Source: Bordetella genomosp. 9
GTDB lineage: Bacteria > Pseudomonadota > Gammaproteobacteria > Burkholderiales > Burkholderiaceae_B
Direction: 5' to 3'
Assembly (NCBI RefSeq): GCF_002261425.1
Contig: NZ_NEVJ01000002.1
Span: forward strand, 682,001 to 746,000
DNA length: 64,000 nucleotides
Shown here: positions 14,646 to 23,211 of the stretch, in pieces
Numbering within the stretch: the first letter of the stretch is position 1
Layout: every line of letters begins with the position of its first letter
Position numbers and translations under genes: made by a program
Notes under the pieces: generated by a model
What the model was told of the DNA's origin: nothing
What the model saw: only the letters and a program-made list of their open reading frames with translations
Database searches by the model: none

Positions 14646-16348
14646 CGCCGCTCGCCGCGGAGGTCTGGGACACGGATTACGGGCTTCCGGTCTTGCGCGG
14701 CGACATCCTGGTCGGCAGGCTGACGTACCTGGCTGTCGCGCGGCATTACCAGGACTTGCTGGACGGACCGGCGCGTGGGCTGGAATTCAGTCCCGGGCAC
14801 GCCTGGCATGTAATCGACTTCATTGAGCAGCACTTCGTCCACATTCGCGGACCGCTTGCCAGGAAACCGGTGTTGCTTGATCCGTGGCAGAAGTTCTGGA
14901 CCGCAGTGCTGTATGGCTGGCTGCGGGCCGAAACTGGCCTACGCCGGTTCCTGACTGGCTACGAGGAGGTCGCGCGTAAGAACGGCAAGAGCACGTGGAA
15001 GGCGCCGCAGGCCGTCTACATGTTCATGATGGACGGGGAAATAGGGGCCGAGGTTTACACCATCGCCACCACGCGGGACCAGGCCATGGCGATTTTCAAG
15101 CCGGCGCTGGATAACGTGAAACGGTGGGCGCGTGAGTCGCCAGGCATCGCCAAGAGCTTCAAGATTCACGACGGCAAGAACCAGGAGCAGATTTCCTTCG
15201 ATTCGTCGGAGCTTCGCCCGTTGCCAGCGAACGCGGACGCGCTGGACGGCAAGAATCCTCACGCGACGTTCGTCGACGAGCTGCATGCGCACAAAACGCC
15301 CGAGGTCTGGGAGGTCATGGAAAGCGCGCGCGGCTCGCGCACTCAGCCGATGCAGTCAGCGATAACGACCGCCGGCTTCATCCTGGATGGCGTGTGCATG
15401 GATGTGCGGCGGTACCTGATCAGCCTGCTCGAGGGAACGCGCCAGGACGATTCGTTCTTTGGCTACATCTACACGCTGGACGAAGGGGACGATCCTCTGG
15501 CCGAAAAGAATTGGCCGAAGGCGAATCCCGGGCTGGGCCGGTCCAAGACGTGGGAATACATGCGGGCCATGGCGAGGAAGGCGGCCGCGCTACCTAGCGC
15601 GATGGCCAATTTCAAGACCAAGGACCTGAACATCTGGTGCAACGACGCCGAGGGCTGGATTGACCTCGACGTCTGGGACAAGGGCGGCAAGAAATTCGAC
15701 CCGCTGGATCTGCGCGGAAGGCGGTGCTTCGGTGGAATGGACCTATCGGCAACGCGGGATCTTACCGCCTTCGCGCTGGTCTTTCCGCCGGACGGTGACG
15801 ATCCATACTGGTATGTGCTGGTCTGGACTTACTGCCCGAGGGCCAAGGTGGAAGAGCAGTCGAAGGACGATGCAACGCCGTATGAGGCCTGGGAGCAGAG
15901 CGGCCATCTGACGGTGACCGACGGCGATATCACCGACTACGAGCCCATGCGCAAGCAGATCCTGGCGGCATCCAATCTGTATGACCTGGTGGAGCTGGCG
16001 TATGACAAGTGGAACGCGACACACCTGGTCAATCAGCTCAGTGACGATGGGGTCCCGCTGGTGGAGGTGCCGCAGAACACAGCAGGCATGTACCCGGGGT
16101 CGAAAAGGCTTGAAGAGCTGGTCTACGGTAAGCGGATGAGACACGGCGCGAATCCGGTGCTCAGGTCGGCCGCCGCCAATGTGTCACTGCTGTTCGACAC
16201 CAACGGAAATTTCCGTCCGGACAAAAAGAAATCCAGTCCGCGCGGGCGTATCGACCCGGTGGTGGCGACCGTACTGGCGTTGAGCCGGGCCGCAGTTTAT
16301 GTGCAGGAGGACTTGTCGGGCTTCTTCGGAAACCCGATTGTCGTCTGA
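14516..16348 (+). CDS. terL: Terminase large subunit (HK97/Terminase_1 type)
   Basis: Up to 610 aa. The family-like part begins near residue 37 (KKLLARITPLAAEVWDTDYG). ATPase: adenine-side PWQKFW, Walker A variant EEVARKNGKST, Walker B-like TFVDELHAH (Asp-Glu). Nuclease domain: MDLSATRDLTAFALVF (first Asp), AYDKWN, and a late RIDPVVATVLAL. The protein cuts and translocates DNA into the prohead. ATG 14516 gives an unusually large overlap with terS and an Arg-rich start, so the true start may be later on a rare codon; no ATG or GTG is seen in frame before about residue 37. Confidence 0.85.
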   Translation: MLSDNPILRERPKQAGRRRAARSAVRLPGGPRERGSKKLLARITPLAAEVWDTDYGLPVLRGDILVGRLTYLAVARHYQDLLDGPARGLEFSPGHAWHVIDFIEQHFVHIRGPLARKPVLLDPWQKFWTAVLYGWLRAETGLRRFLTGYEEVARKNGKSTWKAPQAVYMFMMDGEIGAEVYTIATTRDQAMAIFKPALDNVKRWARESPGIAKSFKIHDGKNQEQISFDSSELRPLPANADALDGKNPHATFVDELHAHKTPEVWEVMESARGSRTQPMQSAITTAGFILDGVCMDVRRYLISLLEGTRQDDSFFGYIYTLDEGDDPLAEKNWPKANPGLGRSKTWEYMRAMARKAAALPSAMANFKTKDLNIWCNDAEGWIDLDVWDKGGKKFDPLDLRGRRCFGGMDLSATRDLTAFALVFPPDGDDPYWYVLVWTYCPRAKVEEQSKDDATPYEAWEQSGHLTVTDGDITDYEPMRKQILAASNLYDLVELAYDKWNATHLVNQLSDDGVPLVEVPQNTAGMYPGSKRLEELVYGKRMRHGANPVLRSAAANVSLLFDTNGNFRPDKKKSSPRGRIDPVVATVLALSRAAVYVQEDLSGFFGNPIVV

Positions 16349-16376
16349 CCGTCAACCTATCAATGAGGCGGACCGA

Positions 16377-16550
16377 ATGAAGGTTGCCATTCTGGTGCTG
16401 GTCATGCTTCTGGTCGTGGCCATTGCCATGCTTTGCGCCGGCGTGTTCTTGCTGGCTGGGCTCGGGTGGTGCCTTGTCACTGGTGCTCTCGTGGCCTTCG
16501 TTATCGCGAGCTTTCTATTCCGCAGCGTGCGGAGGGCCATAAATGCCTGA
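16377..16550 (+). CDS. Small two-helix membrane protein
   Basis: A 57-aa protein from ATG 16377 (MKVAILVLVMLLVVAIAML) with two hydrophobic segments (about 3-25 and 29-47) and a basic end (FRSVRRAIN). Stop overlaps the portal start by 8 bases. Small membrane proteins at this place are common in HK97-like phages; function unknown. Confidence 0.6.
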   Translation: MKVAILVLVMLLVVAIAMLCAGVFLLAGLGWCLVTGALVAFVIASFLFRSVRRAINA

Positions 16551-17889
16551 ACGTGGATTCATGCAGGTCCTGGCCGGCGGCCTTGCCGCTTCGGCCAAGA
16601 CGGCGGGACAGCCGTCGCTGAAGTCCAGCGTGGGCGCTTGGCTGGGCAAGCGCTTGGGCCTGACCAGCACCGACTTCTGGTCTGCCTGGGTGGGTGCCTC
16701 CAACAGCGGAAAGCCTGTGACTGCGCAGACTGCGCTGACGGTGTCCGCCGTCTGGAGTTGCGTGCACCTGATCGCCGAGACGCTGGCGACCCTGCCGTTG
16801 GATTTTTACCGGCGGACCAGTGGCGCGCCGGTGGAGGCGCCGGAACACCCGCTCCATGATCTGCTGAGGTTCCAGCCGAATGCTGATATGACCGCGGTGC
16901 AGTTCTGGGAGATGCTGGTCGCGTGCCTTCTGCTCTGGGGCAATTCGTTTGTCGAGATCGTGCGGCTCGGTGTGCGCGTGACGGCCCTGAACCCGCTGCT
17001 GCCGTGGCGCATGCAGGTGCGGCGCCTCACCGACGGCTCATTGGAGTACACGTACTCGGATCTGGATGGCAAGCAGCGCAAGATCGCCGAAGCGGACATG
17101 TGGCACATCGCCGCCTTCAGTCTGGACGGCGTCCTGGGAATGTCCACAATCCGATACGGGGCCAATGTCTTTGGCGCTGCCATGGCGGCTGACGAGGCGA
17201 GCGCGAAGGTCTTCGCAAACGGGCTGAACGTCGGTGGCGTGCTTTCGACGGAGCAGATCCTCACCAGGAAGCAGCGGGACGAGTATCGCGAGGACATGGA
17301 GGCGCGGTTCTCGGGCGCGTTGAACGCCGGAAAGACCTTGGTGCTCGAAGCCGGAATGAAGTATCAGCAGGTGCCGATGAATCCTGAGGACGCACAGTTG
17401 TTGGCCACGCGGGGCTTCAATGTCGAAGAGGTCTGCAGGTGGTTCCGTGTATTTCCGTGGATGGTCGGGCATACCGAGAAGAGTACTAGCTGGGGCACTG
17501 GGATCGAGCAGCAGCTGATCGCGTTCCTGACGTTCACACTGCGACCCTGGCTGACGCGGATCGAACAGTCAATCCGGAAGTCGCTTCTGCCCAGTGGTCA
17601 ACGTTCCGTCTTCTACGCCAAGTTCTCGGTCGAAGGGCTGTTGCGCGCCGACAGCGCTGCGCGCGCGTCCTTCTATTCCGTCATGACCCAAAACGGCATC
17701 TACTCGCGCGACGATTGCCGGGAGAAGGAAAACATGCCGCGGCGCGGCGGCAATGCCGACGTGCTGACGGTGCAGTCCAATCTCCTGCCCATCGATCAAT
17801 TGGGCAAGGCCAGCAGCAGCGACCAGCAAGCCAGAGCAGCGCTTACGGCATGGCTGAACGACGACGGGAACACGGGAGCAACCCAATGA
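16543..17889 (+). CDS. Portal protein (HK97 family)
   Basis: A 448-aa protein. Conserved blocks: TVSAVWSCVHLIAETLATLPL near the N-terminus, LLLWGNSFVEIVR, DMWHIAAFSLDG, and the late NLLPIDQLGKA. It forms the dodecameric ring at the head vertex through which DNA enters. Stop overlaps the protease start (ATGA), so the two are coupled. The C-terminal SSSDQQARAALTAWLN tail is hydrophilic. Confidence 0.9.
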   Translation: MPERGFMQVLAGGLAASAKTAGQPSLKSSVGAWLGKRLGLTSTDFWSAWVGASNSGKPVTAQTALTVSAVWSCVHLIAETLATLPLDFYRRTSGAPVEAPEHPLHDLLRFQPNADMTAVQFWEMLVACLLLWGNSFVEIVRLGVRVTALNPLLPWRMQVRRLTDGSLEYTYSDLDGKQRKIAEADMWHIAAFSLDGVLGMSTIRYGANVFGAAMAADEASAKVFANGLNVGGVLSTEQILTRKQRDEYREDMEARFSGALNAGKTLVLEAGMKYQQVPMNPEDAQLLATRGFNVEEVCRWFRVFPWMVGHTEKSTSWGTGIEQQLIAFLTFTLRPWLTRIEQSIRKSLLPSGQRSVFYAKFSVEGLLRADSAARASFYSVMTQNGIYSRDDCREKENMPRRGGNADVLTVQSNLLPIDQLGKASSSDQQARAALTAWLNDDGNTGATQ

Positions 17890-18575
17890 ACCACAAAGCC
17901 GCATCCCTAAAGATCAGGGATTTCGATCTGCACGTAAAGGCCGTCTCCGATGACGGCCTTTTTTCTGGCTACGGGTCCGTATTCGGGGTGGTCGATAGCT
18001 ACAACGAAGTCGTGGCGCCCGGTGCGTTCGCCGAAAGCCTGGCGGAGATTAAAGATCGTGGGCGGCCTGTGCCGGTGCTGTGGCAGCACCGCAGCGGCGA
18101 GCCCATCGGCGTCTACGACGGATTGTCCGAGGATGGACATGGCCTGAAGGTCGATGGGCGGCTGTTGACGGGGCAGGTGGCCCGGGCGACGGAGGCCCAC
18201 GCGCTCATGAAGGCGAACGCCGTCTCCGGCCTATCGATTGGCTACTACGTCCGCGAGGACAGCTACGACGAGAAGACGCGCGTTCGAACGCTCAAGCGGC
18301 TGGACCTGGTGGAGGTCAGCCTGGTGACGTTCCCGGCGAACGATGCGGCGCGGGTGGACGCGATCAAGTCGAAGCTCGCGCATGGCAGCTTGCCCACCAT
18401 TCCCGAATTCGAACAGATCCTGCGCGAGGCAGGGTTTTCGAAGAGTCAGGCCGCGGTGATCGCCAATCGCGGGCTGAAACATCTGCTCGACCGGTGTGAG
18501 TCCGGGGGCGAGGCGAATGACAACATGGCCGGCCTGGTTAAGCAAATCGGCAGGCTCAATCTCCCTACTTTTTAA
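17886..18575 (+). CDS. Prohead protease (HK97 U35 family)
   Basis: A 229-aa protein: FSGYGSVFGVVDSYNEVVAPGAF, the catalytic His in VLWQHRSGEPIG (His68) and the catalytic Ser in SGLSIGY (Ser117), then LVEVSLVTFPAN. It cleaves the capsid delta domain during maturation. Residues ~158-229 extend beyond the protease core and end with a helix that may act as a scaffold. A perfect terminator-like hairpin covers codons 18-27. Confidence 0.9.
   Translation: MNHKAASLKIRDFDLHVKAVSDDGLFSGYGSVFGVVDSYNEVVAPGAFAESLAEIKDRGRPVPVLWQHRSGEPIGVYDGLSEDGHGLKVDGRLLTGQVARATEAHALMKANAVSGLSIGYYVREDSYDEKTRVRTLKRLDLVEVSLVTFPANDAARVDAIKSKLAHGSLPTIPEFEQILREAGFSKSQAAVIANRGLKHLLDRCESGGEANDNMAGLVKQIGRLNLPTF
17937..17964 (+). 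terminator. Intragenic terminator-like hairpin in the protease gene
   Basis: AAGGCCGTC (17937-17945), six-base loop TCCGAT, GACGGCCTT (17952-17960), then further T to 17964, giving a 9-bp perfect stem with a six-T run overlapping its 3' end. A second dyad, ATCCCT-N7-AGGGAT, lies just upstream at about 17,903-17,921. Within coding sequence, so it would need translating ribosomes or antitermination to be passed. Confidence 0.65.
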
Positions 18576-18585
18576 AGGAATCGCA

Positions 18586-19848
18586 ATGGGTCGCTATAGC
18601 AACCTGGCACAACGTGGCGAACTGGGGCGCAAGAGCGCCGACAACGCCGGCCGTCTGGACGACCAGATCGAACTCAAGGCCATCGTCAAGGCGCTGAACG
18701 AGCGCGACGAGGAAATCAAGCTCTTCTGCGGCAAGGCCTCGGAAGAAATCAAAGCCCACGGGAAGGTGCTCGATGACACCAAGACGGTGATCGAGCAGCT
18801 TTCCAAGGGCGGTGTCGAACTCACCGAGCGCTTGGTCCAAGTCGAACAGAAGTTGGCGCGTCGAGCGGCTGCCAACGACGAATCGGTCAAGTCGATCGGT
18901 GAACAGTTTACCGACAGCGACGACTTTACGGCCTTGGCCGGCAAGGGCCGTGGCATCGCCCGCATGAACATCAAGGCGGTCACCAGCATTACCAGTGCGA
19001 CGACCGGCACGGGCGGTGTCGGTGCGGCGATTCAGCCGACGCGCGTGCCTGGGGTGATCAGCGGCCCGGACCGTCCTTTCACAATCCGCGACCTGATCAT
19101 GCCGGGCCGAACCAGCTCGAACTCGGTGGAGTTCGTGCAGGAGTCCGGTTACCAGAACATGGCCGCGCCGGTGGCGGAGGGCGGCGCCAAGCCGCAGTCG
19201 GACCTGTCGTTCGAACTGAAGACGACGACGGTCAAGACGCTGGCGCACTGGTTCCTGGCATCCAAGCAGGTGCTGGCGGATATTCCGTTGTTGCAAAGCT
19301 ACATCAACGGCCGGGCCATCTATGGACTGAAGTACGTCGAGGAAAATCAAATTCTGGCGGGCGACGGCACGGGCCAGAACCTGCTCGGACTGATTCCGCA
19401 GGCCACGGCGTTCGACGATGCGCTGCGCCAAGCCGGTGACACCAAGATCGATACCATCCGGCGTGCGATCCTCCAGGTTCGTATCGCTGAATACCGCGCC
19501 AGCGGCATCGTACTGAATCCGGTGGACTGGGCAGACATCGAGCTGCAGAAGGACGAGCAGGGCCGGTACATCTGGGTCAACGTGGTCGAAGGGGGCGTGC
19601 CGCGCCTGTGGAAGTTGCCCGTGGTCGATACGACCGCGGTCGCGGAGGGCGAGTTCCTGGTCGGCGCCTTCGATATCGCCGCCCAGGTCTTCGACCGGGA
19701 AGACGCTGCGGTTGAAGTGTCGACGGAAGACAGCGACAACTTCCGCAAGAACATGGTGACGATCCGGGCCGAGGAGCGTTTGGCGCTGGCGGTCTATCGT
19801 CCGGAGTCTTTTGTGCACGGCGATTTCGCCGCGCCGTCCGGCGGCTGA
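18586..19848 (+). CDS. Major capsid protein (HK97 fold)
   Basis: A 420-aa protein from ATG 18586, preceded by AAAGGAA. Residues ~20-105 are a charged coiled-coil delta domain (RDEEIKLFCGKASEEIKAHGK) expected to be removed by the protease. The capsid fold follows: GVISGPDRPFTIRDLI, FVQESGYQNMAAPVAEGGAKP, LAHWFLASKQVL, GDGTGQNLLGLIPQA, and the late RAEERLALAVYRPESFV. It forms the head shell. Confidence 0.9.
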   Translation: MGRYSNLAQRGELGRKSADNAGRLDDQIELKAIVKALNERDEEIKLFCGKASEEIKAHGKVLDDTKTVIEQLSKGGVELTERLVQVEQKLARRAAANDESVKSIGEQFTDSDDFTALAGKGRGIARMNIKAVTSITSATTGTGGVGAAIQPTRVPGVISGPDRPFTIRDLIMPGRTSSNSVEFVQESGYQNMAAPVAEGGAKPQSDLSFELKTTTVKTLAHWFLASKQVLADIPLLQSYINGRAIYGLKYVEENQILAGDGTGQNLLGLIPQATAFDDALRQAGDTKIDTIRRAILQVRIAEYRASGIVLNPVDWADIELQKDEQGRYIWVNVVEGGVPRLWKLPVVDTTAVAEGEFLVGAFDIAAQVFDREDAAVEVSTEDSDNFRKNMVTIRAEERLALAVYRPESFVHGDFAAPSGG

Positions 19849-19876
19849 TACCGCGCCCCTTGTGAACCGAAGAGGC

Positions 19877-19896
19877 GGGGCCGGGCAACCGGCCCC
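19877..19896 (+). promoter_or_regulatory. Strong GNRA-tetraloop hairpin after the capsid gene
   Basis: GGGGCCGG-GCAA-CCGGCCCC, a perfect 8-bp GC stem capped by a GCAA tetraloop, two bases before the ATG of the next gene. No T-run follows, so it is not an intrinsic terminator; it could block ribosome loading on the next gene or protect the capsid mRNA end. Confidence 0.65.
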
Positions 19897-19898
19897 GA

Positions 19899-20414
19899 AT
19901 GCAGATGGGAATACAAGATAAAGTTGTTGTCGCCACCGTCAAGGGTTTCAACAATGGTGACGAATACGTCGGCCGAGGCCAAGTGATCTCCGTGTCCGAG
20001 GGCCGCGCACGCGAGCTGGAGGCCAACGGCCTGATTACCCGTGACGCGGCTGTGGTAAGGCTGGCGCAGGGCGACAACAAGCCGGTGCATCGGGCATCTC
20101 GAAGGGCCTCCAGTGCGGCAATCAAACGAGCGTCGACGCCATTCAATAAGAGGGCCGCTGATGCGGAACACAACCCTTCGGAAAAATCGCCCAACAAGCA
20201 GGCTCAAGCGGCTCAATCTCCGCTAACAACAGACCCGGCTGATAAGGGCGGTCCTGGCGGCTCCGTCGGGCCAAATGCTGCTTTAGCTGACAACGGAGCT
20301 TCTGCAGCTGCGGGCGGGCAAGAGGCGGCTGGCGTGTCCAGCGGCGCGAACGGGTCCGCCCCCAATCTGGCGTCGGACGCTGGCGCCGGTGGGTTCGAAA
20401 GCAAGGTTGGCTGA
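19899..20414 (+). CDS. Phage hypothetical protein (head-region)
   Basis: A 171-aa protein. Residues 1-55 look folded (DKVVVATVKGFNNGDEYVGRGQVISVSEGRARELEANGLI). The rest is a disordered Ala/Gly/Ser/Pro-rich tail. ATG 19899 abuts a strong hairpin; ATG 19905 is an alternative. Proteins of this sort follow the capsid in many HK97-like prophages and may decorate the head; role unproven. Confidence 0.55.
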   Translation: MQMGIQDKVVVATVKGFNNGDEYVGRGQVISVSEGRARELEANGLITRDAAVVRLAQGDNKPVHRASRRASSAAIKRASTPFNKRAADAEHNPSEKSPNKQAQAAQSPLTTDPADKGGPGGSVGPNAALADNGASAAAGGQEAAGVSSGANGSAPNLASDAGAGGFESKVG

Positions 20415-20416
20415 AC

Positions 20417-20758
20417 ATGGCGCTCGTGACGACGCAACAAGCGCTTGCGCATCTGCGGGCTGATAGCTCGGAAGATATCTCGATCTATCTCGCCGCGGCT
20501 GAGGAGGCCGCGATCGCCTTTCTCAATCGCCAAGTGTACGAGTCCTCAGAGGCGCTTGAAGCCGCTGTGCTGGCCGGCACGGCAGGCGATGACCCCATCG
20601 TGGTAACAGGAGCAGTAAAAGCGGCCATTCTCTTGATCCTTGGACATTTGTACCGGAACAGGGAGGACGTCCTGGCCGAACAGAGCGCAACGGCAATTGA
20701 ACTGCCTATGGGGTCTCGTGCGCTTCTTCAGCCTTTCCGAATCTGGGTAGGGGTGTAA
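20417..20758 (+). CDS. Head-tail connector protein (gp6-like)
   Basis: A 113-aa protein (MALVTTQQALAHLRADSSED) whose helical start and AAILLILGHLYRNREDVL are the marks of the phage gp6/DNA-packaging connector family. It forms a ring under the portal. Followed at once by the head closure gene. Confidence 0.8.
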   Translation: MALVTTQQALAHLRADSSEDISIYLAAAEEAAIAFLNRQVYESSEALEAAVLAGTAGDDPIVVTGAVKAAILLILGHLYRNREDVLAEQSATAIELPMGSRALLQPFRIWVGV

Positions 20759-20759
20759 C

Positions 20760-21095
20760 GTGGGACTCGCCGCAGGAAGCCTTAATCGGCGTCTGCGCTT
20801 GCAGCGACCGGAACAGCAAGAGAACGCAGCGAATGAGCCAGATCCCTTGTGGGTCGATGTAGGCTCTGTCTGGGCGTCGATCAAGCACACGTCTGGCTTG
20901 AAGACGATCATGGCTGGCGAGAACACGCTCATTGCGAGGGTCAGCATCCGGGTGCGCTACCGGAGGGACATCATCATGGGTATGCGCGCAATACACGGAG
21001 ACGACGTTTACGTCGTCGAAGCGACGCTTCCAGATGTGGACCGCCGGGAGTACCTTGACTTGGTTTGCCGGCTCCTGTCGCCCCAGGAGGTGTAG
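20760..21095 (+). CDS. Head closure / head-tail adaptor protein
   Basis: A 111-aa protein starting with GTG 20760 (MGLAAGSLNRRLRLQRP). The pattern LNRRLRLQ, DVGSVWASI, IRVRYR, GMRAIHGDDVYVV matches the SPP1 gp16-like head closure family, which seals the connector after packaging. Confidence 0.8.
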   Translation: MGLAAGSLNRRLRLQRPEQQENAANEPDPLWVDVGSVWASIKHTSGLKTIMAGENTLIARVSIRVRYRRDIIMGMRAIHGDDVYVVEATLPDVDRREYLDLVCRLLSPQEV

Positions 21096-21097
21096 GC

Positions 21098-21592
21098 ATG
21101 AAGAACGGACGCAGATATGCACCGAACAGCGTATCGTTTGCCTTCGAAGGAGACATCGTTTCACAGGTCGGTGAATTCTTTGAGCGTATCAAGAGCGAGG
21201 CTGTACGGCCCGCTGCGCACGCAATGGCACTGGTGCTGTACGACGAAATGCGTGCGCGTGTGCCCGTTCAGATGGGCACGTTGCAGGCCGCCATATACCG
21301 CTGGTTCGACGAAGCCGATTCCGGCCGAGATCGCAAGACCTACATTGTCGGCGTGAACAAGCGCAAGGCGCCTCACTGGTGGGTGGTCGAACATGGATAC
21401 TGGCGACGCCATGCGGTCGTCAAGCTGCCGTCCGGTGAGTGGGTGACCATCAATAGCCGACCGCTCAAGGTGCCGGTGTTCGTGCCAGGCCAGCCGTATC
21501 TGCGGGTGTCGGTTGATGCCAAGCTTACCGCCGCGGTTGAGGCTGGACGCCGACGCCTGGCGGAGAAGATTCAGGAAATCCAGAATGCTTGA
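21098..21592 (+). CDS. HK97 gp10-like tail completion protein
   Basis: A 164-aa protein from ATG 21098. Its core (YDEMRARVPVQMGTLQAAIY, HWWVVEHGYWRRH, VFVPGQPYLR) matches the gp10-type structural family at the head-tail joint. Its stop overlaps the next start by 8 bases. Confidence 0.75.
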   Translation: MKNGRRYAPNSVSFAFEGDIVSQVGEFFERIKSEAVRPAAHAMALVLYDEMRARVPVQMGTLQAAIYRWFDEADSGRDRKTYIVGVNKRKAPHWWVVEHGYWRRHAVVKLPSGEWVTINSRPLKVPVFVPGQPYLRVSVDAKLTAAVEAGRRRLAEKIQEIQNA

Positions 21593-21938
21593 ATCCATCA
21601 TGGTTGAGGTGGTGGGGCCGCTGGTGAGCCAGCGCGTGTTCCCGGATACCGCTCCTGCCAATACTCCGTTGCCCTTCGTGATCTACCAGAAAGTCGGTGG
21701 TGTCGAGCCGGTGTTCATCGACGGCATGCTGCCGGACAAGGAAAACGCCCGCGTGCAGGTCGTTGTGTGGGCGCGCAAGCGCAGCGAAGCCTCGATCCTC
21801 ATGCGTGGCATTAAGGCTGCGCTGTGCGGCCCGCCTACGCTTGCCGTTCCAGCCGGGGCGGATATCGCGCGAAATGACGAGACGCCGGGCTTTCGGGGTG
21901 CGCAGCAAGATTTCAGCATTTGGTATACGGCCCTATGA
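21585..21938 (+). CDS. DUF3168-type tail completion (terminator) protein
   Basis: A 117-aa protein from ATG 21585 (MLESIMVEVVGPLVSQRVF), with LPFVIYQKVGGVEP and ENARVQVVVWARKRSEA typical of gp11/DUF3168-like tail completion proteins. Overlaps both neighbours (8 bases upstream, 4 downstream). Confidence 0.75.
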   Translation: MLESIMVEVVGPLVSQRVFPDTAPANTPLPFVIYQKVGGVEPVFIDGMLPDKENARVQVVVWARKRSEASILMRGIKAALCGPPTLAVPAGADIARNDETPGFRGAQQDFSIWYTAL

Positions 21939-22375
21939 CCGCTCCTGCAACTCTGGTCCATACGACCGTGCATATGTCGGCCACGGTGCCCTCCGTCTTC
22001 ACGCTGGAGGCCTACGAGGCGCTCGCGTTCACGCAGGTGCACGGCGTCCGCGCCATCGGCTCTCTGACGCGGCAGTATCAGACCGCCATTTTTACGCCAC
22101 TCGCTGGTGGCGTCCCCCGGCAGCGTCGCGTGGCGCGCGCGCCGCAGTCGCTGCAACTGGACCTGTACCGTATCGATGACGAGGGTCAGGCGATGCTGCG
22201 CGCCGCTATCGATCGGGACGCGCCTTACTCGTTCCGCATCACGTTACCCGGCCTGGGCGCCCACTATTTCACGGCCCGCGCGTCCAGTCGTGCGCTTGGC
22301 ATGGGGTCAGTCACCGACACGGCCGCCACCTCCATCACACTCGAAATCGAGAGCGAAATCCTCGAACCCCTCTGA
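21935..22375 (+). CDS. Phage tail protein, unassigned
   Basis: A 146-aa protein from ATG 21935 (MTAPATLVHTTVHMSATVP). Beta-rich, with FRITLPGLGAHYFTARASSRALG and a late SITLEIESEI. It lies between tail completion and tail tube genes, followed by a terminator-like hairpin. Likely a structural tail component, exact role unknown. Confidence 0.55.
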   Translation: MTAPATLVHTTVHMSATVPSVFTLEAYEALAFTQVHGVRAIGSLTRQYQTAIFTPLAGGVPRQRRVARAPQSLQLDLYRIDDEGQAMLRAAIDRDAPYSFRITLPGLGAHYFTARASSRALGMGSVTDTAATSITLEIESEILEPL

Positions 22376-22425
22376 ATCGCCTGCGCAACCAGGCGCGCTG
22401 CCCTCCTTGGGGCACAACCATCCAA

Positions 22426-22447
22426 CCCACCACCGGTGGGATTTTTT
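22426..22447 (+). terminator. Terminator-like hairpin upstream of the tail tube gene
   Basis: CCCACC (22426-22431), loop ACC, GGTGGG (22435-22440), then A and seven T. It precedes the tail tube ribosome-binding site and would stop or attenuate transcription from upstream unless antiterminated. Confidence 0.7.
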
Positions 22448-22471
22448 TCGTCCCTTGATTGGAGCAATCCC

Positions 22472-23128
22472 ATGTCTGTATCTCTTCCCAATGGCGTCAT
22501 CCTGGCGCTCGCCACCGCCTACGGCGCGGTAAAGAACATTACCGCGCTGACGAATGCTGCGCCCGCAGTAGCCACCAGTGCCGCGCACGGCCTCAGCGAT
22601 GGCGCCCTCATCGAAGTAAAGTCCGGCTGGCAGAAGCTGAATGACCGCGTCTTCCGCATCGACGACTCGACCACAGGTGCCTTCTCGCTCGAAGGGACTG
22701 ACACGACCTCGCAGACGATCTACCCCGGCGGTACCGGTGTGGGCTCGCTGCGGGAAGTCACCGCGTGGACGCAAATTTCCCAGGTGACGGACACGTCGAC
22801 ATCGGGCGGCGACATGCAATTCGCCACGTTCAGCTTCCTGGAGAACGACTTCGAGTCGCAGATCCCGACGCAGGCCAGCGCGCAGTCGTTCACGCTGACC
22901 ATAGCGGACGACCCTACGCTGGCCGGCTACAAAGCATTGCAAGCCGCCGCCGAGAAGCGTGACGTGCGAGCGCTGCGAATCACTTTTCCCAATGGCTCGG
23001 TGATTCTCTACAACGGTTATGTGTCGTTCAACGAGACGCCCACCATGACCAAAGGGCAAGTGATGGCCGTGCAGGCGACGTTCTCCTTGCTCTCGCGGCC
23101 CGTTCGCTACGCCGCGCCGCAAGCCTAA
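22472..23128 (+). CDS. Major tail tube protein
   Basis: A 218-aa protein from ATG 22472 with GGAG 8 bases upstream. N-terminal domain (MSVSLPNGVILALATAYGAV) and the central TQISQVTDTSTSGGDMQF and LENDFESQIPTQASAQSF blocks belong to the lambda-type tube protein of Burkholderiales siphophages. It polymerises around the tape measure to form the tail tube. Confidence 0.8.
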   Translation: MSVSLPNGVILALATAYGAVKNITALTNAAPAVATSAAHGLSDGALIEVKSGWQKLNDRVFRIDDSTTGAFSLEGTDTTSQTIYPGGTGVGSLREVTAWTQISQVTDTSTSGGDMQFATFSFLENDFESQIPTQASAQSFTLTIADDPTLAGYKALQAAAEKRDVRALRITFPNGSVILYNGYVSFNETPTMTKGQVMAVQATFSLLSRPVRYAAPQA

Positions 23129-23144
23129 ACACGCGCCCACCTCG

Positions 23145-23173
23145 GCCGCGCCGCCCTCATTGGCGCGGCCGCC
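23145..23173 (+). promoter_or_regulatory. GC-rich mRNA hairpin between tail tube and chaperone genes
   Basis: CGGCCGCGCC, nine-base loop, GGCGCGGCCG: a perfect 10-bp stem without a T-run. It may protect the abundant tail tube mRNA from 3' decay or separate expression levels. Confidence 0.5.
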
Positions 23174-23211
23174 CCAGTCAAGACCTCACGCCCTACCCAA
23201 AGGACAATCTC

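Noticed and set aside
18565..19818. 417-codon leftward frame opposite the capsid gene
   Set aside because: A shadow of the capsid coding sequence at high GC.
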